From assembly GCA_036362985.1 (NCBI GenBank), contig JAYGXS010000008.1, positions 15,708,534-15,772,533 of the forward strand: a DNA stretch of 64,000 nucleotides. The letters are read 5' to 3'. The position numbers and the translations under genes are program-made. Below the pieces are notes generated by a model that saw nothing but the letters and a program-made list of their open reading frames with translations, searched no databases and was not told where the DNA came from. Source of the stretch: Ligula intestinalis (taxonomy: Eukaryota; Platyhelminthes; Cestoda; Diphyllobothriidea; Diphyllobothriidae). Shown here in pieces: positions 1 to 11,900 of this stretch. Within the stretch, counting starts at the first letter, position 1, and each line of letters starts with the position of its first letter.

Positions 1-50
1 AATAATCGGAACAATCAGGAGAATCGTCCTTTGGCGGGGATGATTGACTG

Positions 51-75
51 TCCTGGTCCTGGTCCTGGTCCTGGG
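51..75. repeat. Short TGGTCC tandem repeat
   Basis: About four copies of a 6-nt unit (tggtcc) stand in a row. It is a simple repeat with no sign of function. Confidence 0.7.
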
Positions 76-1655
76 ATGACTTCTGGGAGACGTGTGGAGG
101 TGTCCGCCGGGAGTGATGATCAACCTTCCATAGGGCCGTCTATATATAGTAAGAGACAGCAGGATTAAGTCTATATTATAGAAGATAAACCAATGGGAAT
201 GCTTAATTTATACAATCGCCAATAGCATAAGCTCGCCGACATAAAATAGACGATCAGTTAGCCAATAGGATTATGTCCGCTTGAAATAACCAAGTCGTGA
301 CACAGTACGCCGCCATCTTTAATATAGAGCAAAATGAACAAAAATTGAGGCCATCTTAAGGATATTTGCTACATTTGAACGTTTCAAAGTCATGTTTTTT
401 GGTTTCACTTTTCAGAGCTTGCTGATTCAGATCTCGGATCCGTGAGTTGACCTATCTCAATTCGCGTACCAGATCGCTCCCCTGCTCACGTGGTCTCCTT
501 GCTGCGCACTTATCGTCCTGAGTGGATGAAAATTCCCATTCCGGTTTGATCGTTCCAGCCAGTGTTGGTTTGTTTCATTAGAGATTTCTATCTTCGGATA
601 TTTTCACACTCGTTTTGTTATGCTAGTTTTCCATACATTTCGTCGATATTGTTCTACATTATGAAAACCCCATATCTACACCAGAACTTTCTTGCCTCTT
701 ACTTTGTGTGTGACACTATGCCTGTTGATGAGAAGAGGTTGTCTGAGGTTCACTCTGAGGTAAACCAACTTTTAGAAGAGATCTCCGTGTTATCTGCTGA
801 GAGCCGTTTTCCACCTTTGTTATCAAATCACGCAGAAGACCCATCAAGGCCACGAGTAGTACGGAATACTACAATGTTTAATATCATTACCAACGCCTAC
901 AGGAGCAACGGCTGCCACCGCCTTTAATGAATAAACATAGATACGCCTACTGTAAGGAATATAGCAGTTTTTTAAACCTTTCGTTCAAATGGCCACTACA
1001 CATGCAACGATTGCCAAAACAATTGTTTGCCATTGAGACTTTACGTCTACATTTGTGTGCATTTTACTTACTTGTCTAGCCCGTGCCGGAAAACGTACTT
1101 AAGGCACGTAGAATATGTTTATAATTTATTTTATCAAGCAAACTGCTCAGTAGTAGTAGTGGTGAAAACGCAGTTCTCAATTGTTAAGTCAGACGAAGAA
1201 GAAGGAACATTCACTGGAAAAGGTTTTTTTGTATCTGACGTTTCAAGTACTTGTGTCATCTACCCCTTTTCAGAAAAAGAATACTTTGGCGCCTGGTTCT
1301 CTCTATATACCGCTCCTTTATTTTCCTGGGTGTGGTATTCCAATCCCGGTAGGACCACTGTGTGGGCTTCGCATTTTGCTGTCACTCGTTTCAGCCTTTT
1401 CGTTAGTCCTATCTGTCATCGAGGCATTAGTGTCTACTTCGTGCCACATTCATTTGTAATCTGTTGTGTCGCGTCGGCCCCGTTTCGCCCTGGCATGTTT
1501 CATGAATGTATGCATTGGCCGTACAGCTAGTTGGCCGCCCGATTGTCCCTTGATAGGGTCTTTAATAAGGCATAAGGGCAGACAAATGAATGTAGTGGTT
1601 TACGAAAAGTCCATGGACATCCAGGCTTCTTTAATCTCTTTACTTGTATAAACAT
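76..1655. other. Region without a supported gene
   Basis: The open frames here (for example 562-927 and 1027-1530 on the plus strand) have no recognisable domain, no convincing splice sites and biased low-complexity composition. I see no RNA gene and no repeat family that recurs elsewhere in the window. It is the left flank of the Gypsy insertion that starts at 1656. Confidence 0.5.
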
Positions 1656-1918
1656 TGCTATGTGGGCCCGCACGTGATGTCAGGACAGTTTGCGCTAGAC
1701 GATTTAGGTCGTGGACGTGCGTCACCCCTTCTCGATCCTGACTGGCTACCTTTCAGCCAATGACGTTTAAGCCCCACCATAAATCCCCTTGGCTAACATG
1801 ACTCTTCGAAAAAAACTGTTTACTTGTCCTACAGCACACCTTCTGCTGACGGATAACCTTCTGGTTTGCCTATACAACATTCTGCCTACAAACTGCCTTC
1901 TGTTTTGAATACATAACA
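1656..1918 (+). repeat. 5' LTR of Gypsy-1
   Basis: This 263-bp segment matches 6449-6710 almost base for base (for example the shared block starting gcccgcacgtgatgtcagga). It starts with TG, ends with CA, and is followed directly by a TGGCGAC primer-binding-like sequence. LTRs normally carry the element promoter; no TATA box is clear here. Confidence 0.92.
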
Positions 1919-1919
1919 T

Positions 1920-1932
1920 TGGCGACAGAGTG
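1920..1932 (+). promoter_or_regulatory. Candidate tRNA primer-binding site of Gypsy-1
   Basis: TGGCGACAGAGTG begins one base after the 5' LTR, where the minus-strand primer tRNA anneals. The first seven bases match the complement of several serine-tRNA 3' ends, but the tRNA identity is not settled by this short stretch. Confidence 0.55.
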
Positions 1933-2017
1933 CAACACACATGGTTTCTTTATTACCTACACCGTCCCCTTTCTGGCCGAAAGGCGCTTCGAAACCCTCA
2001 AATGACTAGTGGTTACA

Positions 2018-2790
2018 ATGGAAAAAGACTTTTGAGGATTAGATTCAACTTATTCCAATTTTGTCGCCTACAACTAAACTAGACGTTACCTCGACGTTGA
2101 AACTCCTCCGTACCCATCTCGGAGAGGTCGAACAGCCTTACTTCGACGCCCTTAAATTACAAGAGTCTGCTGATCTCCAAACGGCATTCACCAAACTTGA
2201 AACAATGTTGGGTGGAAACGACAACATCTTAATGAGCTGCTATCGGTTTTGTCAAATGCATCAGGAATCTAGCCAATGCATTGGTGACTTTATTAAAAAC
2301 CTTAATCTCGCCATACACGACTGCAGATACATGCAGATTACGGCAACCAAGTTCGAGCAGACGATGCTGGTGCAGCAGTTGCTTGTGGGCATGAAGGATG
2401 AAAAGGCCCGGGAGAAACTGTGATCTGTGAAGGACGATTTATCATGGGAGAAAGTCTGTGATATCGTTCGTCATCGAGAGGACGTACACCAAAACCTCCA
2501 GCAGCTGCATCAATCAGATACTGGAGTTAAAGCCGCCTTAGAACCTGATTTAGCGATCTACTTAGTCAACACGGCCGGGTTTTCATCTAAACGGGAAACA
2601 CCAGTGCCTTCAAAACAACTACCATCCTGCTACCGTTGTGGTCAGCACCATATCCGTTGGTCTGACTAAAAGCATCAAAAGACGGTTTGTCGATTTTGTA
2701 AGAAAATGGGCCACACAGAACAAGCTTATTTTTCCAAAAAACGGACGAAAAAATGCACGCTACGTACTCCTATCCAGCTAAGGGTGACGC
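2018..2790 (+). pseudogene. gag: Gag of Gypsy-1 (broken)
   Basis: Gag forms the particle core and binds element RNA. Two frames (2061-2423 and 2427-2669) are continuous apart from a TGA at about 2421-2423; an earlier ATG at 2018 runs into a TGA after a few codons. The first part has a helical Gag-like body (motifs FTKLETMLGG, VQQLLVGMKDEKAR). The second ends in a knuckle start, CYRCGQHH. A further frame (from about 2690) reads CRFCKKMGHTEQA followed by Tyr where the final Cys of a CX2CX4HX4C knuckle belongs, so this zinc site is mutated. The segment is cut off by the PLE insertion at 2818. Confidence 0.75.
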
Positions 2791-2817
2791 AGCGATACTT
2801 CAAGTTTCAGAAGGACA

Positions 2818-3225
2818 GTTGGCGAGCATACGTATACTTTCGATACATTCTCTTCGGGCCATTACATTTATATGGAAGGGGAAGGTACAGGGTGACAAGC
2901 AATCAATTAATTATCGTTTTAATCAACTTAGTCTTGGGAATGGGGGCTTGGGTTGATAAAAAGAGGGTAGTGACAGGGTAGTTAGGAGAGGGGGGAAAGA
3001 ACGCGTGGAAAATGCTGGCAGTTCTGCGGCCGTTGGCCATGCTAGGCTTGGGGCCTGAAGAAAGTTATTCTGCGCGCACAACACCGGCTTCATCAGGCGA
3101 ATGGCCGTGGCCTCCGCTGTTGCCAGCAGCCGTTGACCCAGGAACTTTGGGTAATCTGGTGAGACCTTGTAGATCACCTTAAAGGCTTCGTTCGGGTCAA
3201 CACGGTGTCCAGAGTCCACCAGTCC
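2818..3225 (-). mobile_element. Penelope-like element fragment (PLE-A copy 1), nested in Gypsy-1
   Basis: The minus strand encodes the C-terminal part of a PLE protein downstream of its GIY-YIG nuclease motif, with recognisable blocks HRVDPNEAFKVIYKV and LLATAEATAIRLMKPVLCAQ. The same peptide blocks and the same terminal sequence (TTGGCGAGCATAC on the plus strand, which is the element's 3' end) recur at 15612, 26738 and 29471. The copy is truncated at its 5' side, as is usual for PLEs. It separates the gag and protease coding regions of Gypsy-1, so it inserted after the LTR element did. The right boundary is placed by loss of similarity to the 29.5-kb copy and is good to about 15 bp. Confidence 0.82.
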
Positions 3226-3239
3226 AGTCTTCAGCAGAC

Positions 3240-3527
3240 AAACCGCTCCAATCAACCTACACCATCACACTTCCAGTTGATCACCATTCAGTGCAGTTTG
3301 AAATTGATACTGGTTCGGCCGTTACGGTAATCAATGAGGCCTCTCTTCGGAAAATTTCCCATCTCCTTTTGGCTCGCTCCACTTTTCGTAGTTACACAGG
3401 ACAGGGCGTAACCATTCGAGGGGTCTTTACGGCGGAAGTTGAACATGATGACAAAGTACATTACTTGCCGGTTCACGTTGTCAGCGGAAGCCAACAATCA
3501 AATCTCCTCGGACGGAACTGGATATAA
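3240..3527 (+). pseudogene. pro: Aspartic protease region of Gypsy-1
   Basis: The frame covering 3291-3527 contains VQFEIDTGSAVTVIN, with the DTGS catalytic triplet of retroelement aspartic proteases, and ends with the flap and hydrophobic block SNLLGRNWI typical of Gypsy proteases. The catalytic Asp is intact. The protease matures the Gag-Pol polyprotein. It reads on from the PLE junction and stops at 3525-3527, where a read-through into RT would be expected. Confidence 0.82.
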
Positions 3528-3549
3528 TGTGTGCCTTCAGTGCTATCCT

Positions 3550-4448
3550 ACGTACATAAAATTGGAGTTAATCCCGTTCTTGATTCTTCGGTAATGAGCC
3601 ATGAATAACTTTTTCAGGACGACTCTGCTTCGCAATACCACGGTCCACCCCTTAAATTCCATTTTCAAGCAGAATTTCAGCCCAGGTTCTTCAAAGCCCA
3701 TTCAGTTCCCTATGCAGTGGCACCGAAGGTCGAAGAAGAGTAAGATCGACTAAAGAAAGCTGGCATTATTGAGCCTATACAGTACTCGGAATGGGCAGCC
3801 CCAAAAGTTCCTGTTACTAAATCCGACGGTTCCGTGCGTATTTGCGGAGATAACAAGCTGAATATCCACTCAGCCACCAAAGTAAATCCTTATCCTCTCC
3901 AATGCATCGAGGACCTGTGTGCATCCCTTTCAGGCGGTGAACAATTTACAACTTTGGACTTGAACCAACTCGTCCTCAATACGGAATCCCGAGATGCTAC
4001 CACCATCAATACGCACCGGAGTTTATTCCGATACAAAACACTAGAATTTGGAGCAAGTTCTGCAGCTGGTTTATTTCAATGCTTGATGGATAACCTCGTG
4101 AAGGACATACCTCACGTTTGCGCATACGTTGATGATATATTAATCAACGGCCCGTCCGAATATAGTTATCTGGATAATCTTAATGTAGTGTTAACACGTT
4201 TACAAGATGCTGGTTTCAAACTCAGGAGAGATAAGTGCAGGTTCTTGGCTGATTCGTCGGAATACATCGGTTTTAAGGTGGATAACACTGGCCTCCATTC
4301 ACTTGACCATAAGCTCAAAGCCTTGCAGACGGCGCCAGGTCTCAACAATCTCAATCAATTGCGTTCATTTCTAGGTTTGGTTACCCATTTTAGTCACTTT
4401 ATAAATCAGTGTGCAACACTTCTGAAACCCCTTTACGCGATTACTTGA
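3550..4448 (+). pseudogene. Reverse transcriptase region of Gypsy-1
   Basis: The open part (3834-4448) carries the RT palm: TTLDLNQ (motif A, missing a few residues before LVL), FEFGASSAAGLFQ-like motif B, and YVDDILING, the catalytic box with both aspartates. Upstream (about 3620-3830) the fingers region is recognisable (AGIIEPIQYSEWAAP) but contains a TAA at about 3740. After the palm, QLRSFLGLVTHFSHFI is the usual RT-to-RNase H connection. The frame stops at 4446-4448. Confidence 0.88.
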
Positions 4449-5070
4449 AAAAATAATTACTGGAATTTTTCGGAGATCGAAAAATATGCTTTTGAAAAAG
4501 TAAATACCGCTCTTACCTCATCCTCTTTCCTGATTAATTACGACCCCAAAAAGCCTATTATAATGAAATGCAATGCGTTTCGTTACGGCCTGGGTTCAGT
4601 CCTCATGCACCGAATGTCTTCTGGTGTGAATCTGTCGACTGCATTTGCATCAAGAACTATGTCACAGGCGGAAAAAAACTTATTCGCAACTAGATAAGGA
4701 GGCCTGAGCAATAATGTTTGGCCTAAAATGCTTCCGTTTTTATCTGTTTGGCCGACCCTTCGAGATTACCACTGATCACAAACCCCTCTTAGGTCTTTTG
4801 AGTGAAAAGCGAGGAATACAACAAATTTCCTCACCGAGAGTGCAACGTTGGATACTCACACTTTCCACTTACGCATATGCAATGAAATACGTTACAGGCA
4901 GTACTAACGTAGTAGCGGACGCTTTGAGTAGGCTTCCTGTTGTAGACGACGGCGTTAACGGAGCAACTGCTCTTGAGACCGTCAATCTATCGCAGAACTT
5001 AGACAGCGCACCGGTAACAAGTCAACAAATTAGACAGTGGACATCGAGAGACCCCTTTTTAGTCGGATAA
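4449..5070 (+). pseudogene. RNase H region of Gypsy-1
   Basis: The continuous frame 4714-5070 holds the RNase H C-terminal half: FEITTDHKPL with the TDHK/L block, and NVVADALSRLP, the ADALSR signature of Gypsy RNase H. The N-terminal half lies upstream in another frame (about 4500-4710). RNase H removes the RNA template during cDNA synthesis. Confidence 0.85.
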
Positions 5071-6119
5071 AAAGGCACTTGCAATCTGGCTGGGCGCCCA
5101 CTGCCTCCCCTGATTTTCAGCCATTCTACAGCCGTCAAAGGGAATTGAGTCTCAAAGACGGATGCATACTATGGGGGTATCGTGTAGTAGTACCAACGCA
5201 AGGCAGGCAGGTCATCCTCAAAGACCTACAAAATGGTCATCCTGGTACAGTTCGAATGAAATCTCTCGCCCGCAGCTGTTTGGTGGCCCAAATTGATACA
5301 CGTATTGAAAATATGGAAAGAGCATGTCATGTGTGTCAAATAACACAGAAAACGCCGCCCAAGGTACCTCTAAGAACTTGGACTTGACCAGACTAACCCT
5401 GGAAGAGGGTACACATCGATTATTTTGGACCATTCCAAGGACATATGGTTTTGATGGCGGTCAACACACACTAAATGGATTGAGGCCATTCTGACCGGGA
5501 ACTCCTGTTCCTCAATTACTACAATCAACAAACTACGATCTGTTTTTTCTACTTTTGGAATACCCGAAATAGTCGTTTCAGAAAATGGACCAGCCTTTAC
5601 TAGCACTGAATTTAGAGAATCCATGGAGGGAAACGGAATCAGGCATTTAACCACTGCCCTATACCACGCGGCCTCAAATGGCCTTGCAGAGCCCGCAGTT
5701 CAGACAATAAAACACGGAATAGCCAAACAGACACAAGCGGACTTATCAACGAAGTTGGCGCGCTTTTTGTTTAGCTACCGCATAACACCAAACGATTCAA
5801 CCGGTTCCTCACTTGCAGAATTAATGTTCAAACGGCAGTTGCGCACACGTCTCGATCTACTGAACCCTTCACTGCAAGATAAAGACATCGAAAACAGATA
5901 AAAATTAAAGAGTGATATGATGTGCACACTCAACAGCGAATATTTGGGCCAAACGAAAGCGTCTACACACGACTAGAATACGAATCGAACTGGTTTCCGG
6001 CAGAAGTTCGAAGCAACGAGGGGAAAATAGTAGAATTAGCGTTAGAAGATGGAAGTATCGCGCATAGACATCTGGATCATATTCACAGCCGCATGGACAC
6101 GGATAGTGAAGAATTCTAG
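5037..6119 (+). pseudogene. int: Integrase of Gypsy-1 (broken)
   Basis: The HHCC zinc-binding region is visible in 5037-5387 (NGHPGTVRMKSLAR, then CHVCQITQK). The catalytic core is split between frames (about 5390-5650) and continues in 5623-5901. The block VVSENGPAFTS shows Glu where the second catalytic Asp (SDNGP) normally stands, while the third acidic residue survives in SNGLAEPAVQTIKHG. The C-terminal DNA-binding part is a separate frame, 5922-6119 (GPNESVYTR, NWFPAEV, RHLDHIHS). No chromodomain is seen. The enzyme would be dead. Confidence 0.85.
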
Positions 6120-6435
6120 AAGTTCGAACCGCTAGTAACTTCTGATGTTGATTTCCACGACCGGAACACAGAAAAGGTGCTGCCTACGCAGAACACAACG
6201 CAACTGGTCGATGAGTATGTTCCCCATCATTCTACGACCTACGCCAGCACTAGCATACGGACCTAGGAACCACGGACCTTACAAAACAGTGCAGAAGTCG
6301 AAAATACCGCCCTGAGAAGGTCAACACGAACCTCCAAACCAGTCCAAAGTTTTCAGGACGAAATCCATTATAGCAATTGTTAACTCTTCATTTTTATATT
6401 AACGGTATTCTCCCCTTTCCAGATGCTGTTTACTT

Positions 6436-6448
6436 TAGAGTGGAGGAA
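6436..6448 (+). promoter_or_regulatory. Polypurine tract of Gypsy-1
   Basis: The purine-rich run tagagtggaggaa stands directly before the 3' LTR, where plus-strand cDNA synthesis is primed. Confidence 0.7.
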
Positions 6449-6710
6449 TGCTATGCAGGCCCGCACGTGATGTCAGGACAGTTCGCGCTAGACGATTAAG
6501 GTCGTGGACGCGCGTCACCCCTTCTCGATCCTGACTGGCTACCTTTCAGCCAATGACGTTTAAGCCCCACCATAAATCCCCTTGGCTAACATGACTCATG
6601 GAAAAAACTGTTTACTTGTGCTACAGCACACCTCCTGCTTACGGATAACCTTCTGTTTTGCCTATACAACATTCTGCCTACAACCTGCCTTCTGTTTTGA
6701 ATACATAACA
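6449..6710 (+). repeat. 3' LTR of Gypsy-1
   Basis: This is the partner of the 1656-1918 repeat, 262 bp, with the same TGCTATG start and ATAACA end and scattered point differences that show the insertion is old. Confidence 0.92.
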
Positions 6711-6890
6711 ATCATCATTTCGGTCCATAATTGCATAGACGACAAGGTTGAAAACGAACCCATCTCTGCAGCATGGGCTACTACATCCGGCTTTGGGTCC
6801 CACCTTACAATCAGATGAGACTCGTGCATTCGCGTTTGTAGTTGTGGGTCGGTTTTACCAACATAGTTGCACATTCGGCAATTGCACTGA
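6711..6890 (-). mobile_element. PLE GIY-YIG fragment (PLE-C copy 1)
   Basis: The minus strand reads MCNYVGKTDPQLQTRMHE, the YVG..T..L..R..EH signature of the GIY-YIG endonuclease that ends Penelope-like proteins. It is a short remnant immediately right of the Gypsy-1 LTR, so Gypsy-1 probably inserted into or beside an older PLE copy. Confidence 0.65.
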
Positions 6891-8497
6891 AATTGAAAGG
6901 CAACGCTTGATAACTAATGTTTTGGGATAGAGCCCTTCGGTTGCATTACTTGATGCCGAATTGTGTTAGGCCTGCAGACAACTATTCCGAGAGGCATGAG
7001 GTATCTAGCCACGATTTCTGAGACGCATGTGCAGGATGCTCTGTCACGACTTTGGTTGGCAACGCTTCCCTAACATTTGAATAGAACGTACCCAATATTT
7101 GGGGAATGTTCTGTAATTAATACATATTCATGGAAGTGTCAGTTTCCTTTTGGAAAAGAGTAACAGAATCTCAGTCTTGGTGGTTGTGAAAAATCCCTCA
7201 GTTCACCTAGTATAGTCCTCAATTGCGACACCTGCTCGAATGAGCCACTGTCGTTTTTCATGCTGCCATACCCAGTGCTGTTTTCCGTTTAAGCCACTCA
7301 TGTCAACAGGAAGGCTTTGGTCAATGGATTATATCAATCTCTCTTGCGATCTAAGACTACTTGTAATACATGGGTGACCATGAAGACTGGCATACTGAGC
7401 AGTATCCATGATGTTCTGGCCTTTTTCCCACCTCATTGGTTCGTGCCATTTGGCATCGCCAACAAGCCGAGGTGCTATAATTTGATATCATAAGGCACAC
7501 GTACACCAACGGAGAATTCGAAGTTACACACCTACACTTCCATAAAATGAATTGAACTTACACTGTTACTGACATTATGGCAGTATTCTTATTTGTTATT
7601 CGAGACAGCTGACAAGAAAGTCATAACTTTGCTTCTTTGTTGATCGCGGTAATGTTACGGTCTCTAAACAATTCTGAACGGGGCTGCTCTAAGTCAAACG
7701 GGAAATGGTATTTGTAAGGCTTATTTTGCGTTTTTATTTACTGAAAATTCACTAATTTGCTGATTTTAGTGGATGCATCCGCAGCGACTTCAGATTGGTT
7801 AAATATTTTCCATTATTTGGACATATATAAACATGTTATGTCACATACTTCATATGCACACAGAAGAAGGGAGACAAATCACCAATATTTTAGTGTCGAC
7901 CAGTGAATGTATAAAAGGCTTTTCTCTGCACGTGGTGTGCATGCAAAAATCAAAACAAAGTCATTAAATAATTTTGGGCAAACATGATGTGACGGGGGAC
8001 GCACAAATGATGGGCACACATTATATATATATATATATATATATATATTCACTCAGATATATATCTATATATATATAAAGTACCGGTAGCAATAAAGTGG
8101 ATATATGGCAAGGAGTAAACTTTAAAAGGAGGCAAAAATCAAAAACTCGCGCGCGGGTGCGCCAATAAAAGGTCGATCAAAGATGAAGTGACTAACTGAT
8201 GGCGGGAGACCTCAGTCGCCGAGGTAGCAACTATACAGCACGAGAAGCGAAAACTAATCCCACACGTATATGTGTATGCATGTATGTAAATAGACTTGCG
8301 CCAAGGACAAAACGGAGAGACATTTATCAGCTCTCGCCACCGAGCCCAGAAGGGAGGGAGTGTGGGGGGATAAATGCAGGGGCTGAGAAACAAGAGACAG
8401 TCGTCGTAATCGAATCACGTAAGGTACTGAAGGACGGAGGGGGAGGCGGAGTAGCGAGAGCAGGAAAGAATGACTAGATGACCGCGTTGTCGCGTGG
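6891..8497. other. Region without a supported gene, 3' of host gene A
   Basis: No coding frame or structured RNA is supported. It lies downstream of the stop codon of the minus-strand host gene and may include its 3' UTR. A TA-rich microsatellite at 8021-8077 is the only clear repeat. Confidence 0.5.
8021..8077. repeat. (TA)n microsatellite with embedded TTCACTCAG
   Basis: Alternating TA is interrupted by ttcactcag, the same junction (TA run next to TTCACTCAGG or its complement) seen at the edges of the R-family repeats at 13.55 and 34.9 kb. It may mark a very short R-repeat end. Confidence 0.65.
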
Positions 8498-8922
8498 CTA
8501 CACCCACCGATTGATCACCAGATTCTCATACCTCCTGTCTGTCCCAGCTTCCAGTTCCGACCACTCAGCCGGCCAAGCTGGTTGGGCAGACGCAGCCTCC
8601 AGCTCCTCGATGGCCTTGTCGATGTAGCAGATGTCGGCGGCGCTGCTGAGGGCAGAGGAGTAGGACGCGGAGGCAGAGACTGGCTGCTGCTGGCGGCATC
8701 GTCGGAAAGAGGTCTCACTGCGATGACTGCTGCTGCAGCAGCTGGGCTCGGTGGAACGCGAGGTACGACTTTCCTCCATTGAACGCTCCATCAGCGGTGT
8801 CATTGCGGCAGCAGCACCGCGCGAGGTGGTGGCGACGGCGGGGCGTACAGCGAGCGGTGGCGGTGGGTCTCGAGCCGGCGAGGAGGCAGCGGAAGGCGTA
8901 GGAGCCCGTGAAATGTCCTCCA
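8498..8922 (-). CDS. Host gene A, exon 9 (terminal)
   Basis: The exon begins after acceptor ccgttAG with two bases that complete a codon left open by exon 8 (A plus TG). It runs 140 codons to TAG at 8498-8500. The N-terminal part is Pro/Ala/Ser-rich with a Ser/Arg stretch; near the end an acidic helix-like segment (DKAIEELEAASAQPAWPAEW) precedes the C-terminus YENLVINRWV. YENL fits a Grb2-type SH2 ligand by pattern only. GC content is clearly higher than the flanking intron, supporting real coding sequence. Confidence 0.78.
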
Positions 8923-11900
8923 CTAACGGTGGCAGATTACGATAGGGTCAGAGCACTAAATGCAGCGGTATCAGTAGCAAATCGTGAGGGAAGCCAGTTC
9001 GTGCCAGAAAAAGCCAAAACAGTGCCTGGATAAAGACAAGGGAGTGACCATTTCCAACGTCAGCCGGCTAGCCGCAGGTCGATTAAACCTGGAGATGCCT
9101 AGCGTAGCACGCAGGCTTCATGGTTTCTAGGATGAGAGGTTCCTACCGATTCGCTCCCATGCCACCCTAGCGACTTGTTTTTATATCGCACTATCCATCC
9201 ATTCGTAGGTCATGCGTGTGATGAGACCTCGCAAGTTACTGACAGGAATATACACTACAAAACAATTCAGATGAGGGTCAGTCGAGATGCTTGTAGTGAC
9301 ACTATTGCGTCTTCCACCTGCGGGGTAACGCCAATCTTCCGCCCCCTCTTGGTTAAATTCTTTTTAAGGATTTGATCGAGGCGTTGTTGGACAGGCGAAC
9401 ACCGAGGCCTTCGGCAATTTCCTCACTAGGATAACCCCCTTTTACCTACAAACGAGGGGGCTTTAACGGAGTTCCTGTGCATAATCTCATTACTACACGT
9501 GCTGAATAACGACGACGTGCTGAAAACAATGCGTAGAATACTAGTCACCATGTGGCTGCTAGCGAGGCTCGAGAATTAACCCCAAGGCAGACAGGGAGGA
9601 GCGAGTCCCGTTAGCGATCGGTGAACGTTAATTAACAAGTGTCAATATCTCTCAATCTAAACCAGCAAGACAGCGAACACGTGGCTCAATAGTGAGAACC
9701 GTAAACTATGATCTGAAAGGTCGCGGGTTCAAGCTTTACTTAATGAACCACTTTGGGTAGGGTATGACTGGCTGATGGGCCCAGCAGGTAGCCATTCTAG
9801 GCTCATTTGGCTTCGTCGACAATGCTAAATAGCTTGAGTGGAGATAATTGATCCGGCTTTAATATCGCCACCTTAGTATTTTCTCTATGATGCTATTTAA
9901 AAACGGAAGATCAGAGATATATCACATCTCGATTATGCGCCTATACGAATCGGCACGAATGGACAGGGGTTTACGCGAGTTCGCCCATTGCGTCCAGACT
10001 GATATTCAGTTGCCTGGACATTCTATCGCCGTCCGACTGGAGGGATGCTTAACAAGACGCTAGCATTTCGGCCGCAACGTTTTTGTTTCTTACATACTAC
10101 GATAAAAGAAAACCGACAAAGAAAAGAAAGACGGTAATAGCCATTTCCGGCCTATAAGCCATTATCAGCCAACCAACTCAACGCCACGACAAAAAATGTA
10201 ACACTGCACTAGGAAAATAGACTGTCAACTCTTTTCCCATTTCTAAAAGACGATTACGGAGGATCTTACATTAACCTATCAAAGTACGAAAGACTTGGAC
10301 TGCTGCTTTGTTCCCAGGGCACTTTTCTACACAGGCAAACACGCTCATTTTGCGTGGTCATCTCCCACAACTAAGCACAGATAAAGCGAGGATCGACGAA
10401 GACAAGTTTTTATTCAGTCCGTACGTGTTCTCTCCAAATATTTGACTTCATTCAAGTGTAATTTTGACAGCATGAAACTATTCATTTAAGACCCACGCGA
10501 TAACCCATACAAGCTGTTACTGCAGATACATTTAATTATGCTACTCATTGTAATGGAGTTGTCGTTTATGATTATTACTTGTGTAGGCGACAAGTGTGTG
10601 CTTTTCTCCTATAATCATTAGTTGATTTGTCCCCATGTATCGATGCTTTTTCCTAACCACTTTTTAAGCATCAGAAAGTTGAAAAACTTTGACAATCATT
10701 TTCGTAAGAAAAATGAATTAAAGACATTCGCTAATACGAGATGTCATCAAGGCCCTCACGAATTACGGTGAAAAACTTCTCCTCCAGGAACATTTAGATA
10801 AGAAATGCTGTTAACAGCTCGGTTTTAGACTCATTACAGCAAGCGAAAACCCCAGCATTCTATAATACGGGACCGGTGGCAGTAGGATTTATACAGGTAT
10901 AGAATATCAATGGAAGAAAAACGTAATTAGAAGTGGAGCGTAAAAACCGGCAAATAATGGAAACCTACTTTTTGGCGACAAAAAAGCGCACAATTATTAA
11001 AATGAACAATAAAACCAACATGAAACAAGAACTTTACAAATTGCGGAAATGCAGGAAATATTGAACAGCGCAAAGAACTACGAAAGATAAACTTTTTTCT
11101 CCATTTTTAACGGCGGAAAGAAACCACATGTCGCAAATAAAACTAAAATAAAGTAAATTAGGGTAAACCCAACTAAAAACCAATATAAATAAAACTAAAT
11201 ACTAAACTAAGAACTAAAGTGAATGAATAGTAAGCTGACGCGAGCTAGAAGACTAGAAACACACAAGAACAATAGGAGCTGGACAAATACTTATGATTGT
11301 CTTCATCGCATAATCGAATCATGCTTCGTGAGTAAACATCAGTTTAATTCCTCTTTCGAGGAATTCCGCATTTGTAGACTATCGATTGATAAAACTCAAC
11401 AGGTAGAATTTGCGGGCACATCATGGAATGCCATGTGTACAGCAGCGGTCAAAATGGGAAAATTAGAAGACAATGTAGTGTTAAAAAACCACTCACTATC
11501 ACTGTCTACGTGCCGGAACCCTTGCATTTCTTGAAGAATGCGATTCAGGTTGGGCGCATGATCTGGCAGGTTTGGGGAAATGAGGGGTGATCCGCGGTCT
11601 ACCTGGTCGCTAACAAGTGTTGAAGTGACCGGGCAATCCCGCTCCAGTGCCGGTGCGGGTAGCGTCACAGAACTCCTCTGTTCCTCGAGTCGGCCACTTT
11701 TTCGCGAAGGGGGTCTGGCGTGAGAAACGTCTGTGCAGAAAGACACACAAGTTGTATATGATTGCTATTTTAAGTTTAGAAGTACAAGAGGTCTACAGAC
11801 AGATAATAGTTCACTTGAAATTTGCGGTTAGAGCTGGGTGCGTAGTCATATACAGCCGAGTTCCTCGAGCACGTTTAAAACGCGACAAAATGGAAAAGAG

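Larger units (their letters stand above)
1656..6710 (+). mobile_element. Gypsy-superfamily LTR retrotransposon (Gypsy-1), degenerate, with both LTRs
   Basis: This is a Ty3/Gypsy element bounded by 263-bp and 262-bp direct repeats that begin TGCTATG and end ATAACA. Inside, in order, lie a gag with a nucleic-acid-binding zinc knuckle, a DTGS aspartic protease, reverse transcriptase with a YVDD box, RNase H and integrase, the pol order typical of Gypsy. Numerous stops and frameshifts make it inactive. The flanking 5-mers, aacat (1651-1655) and atcat (6711-6715), differ at one position and fit an aged target-site duplication. A Penelope-like fragment has landed between gag and protease (2818-3225). 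A PLE GIY-YIG fragment abuts its right end. The clade is uncertain; the two-knuckle Gag suggests a Mag-like or K02A2.6-like lineage and is unlike the CsRn1-like element at the right end of the window. Confidence 0.92.

Noticed and set aside
562..927. 121-codon plus-strand frame
   Set aside because: No domain, no splice or start context, and the composition fits chance in AT-rich DNA, although the second half looks mildly protein-like.
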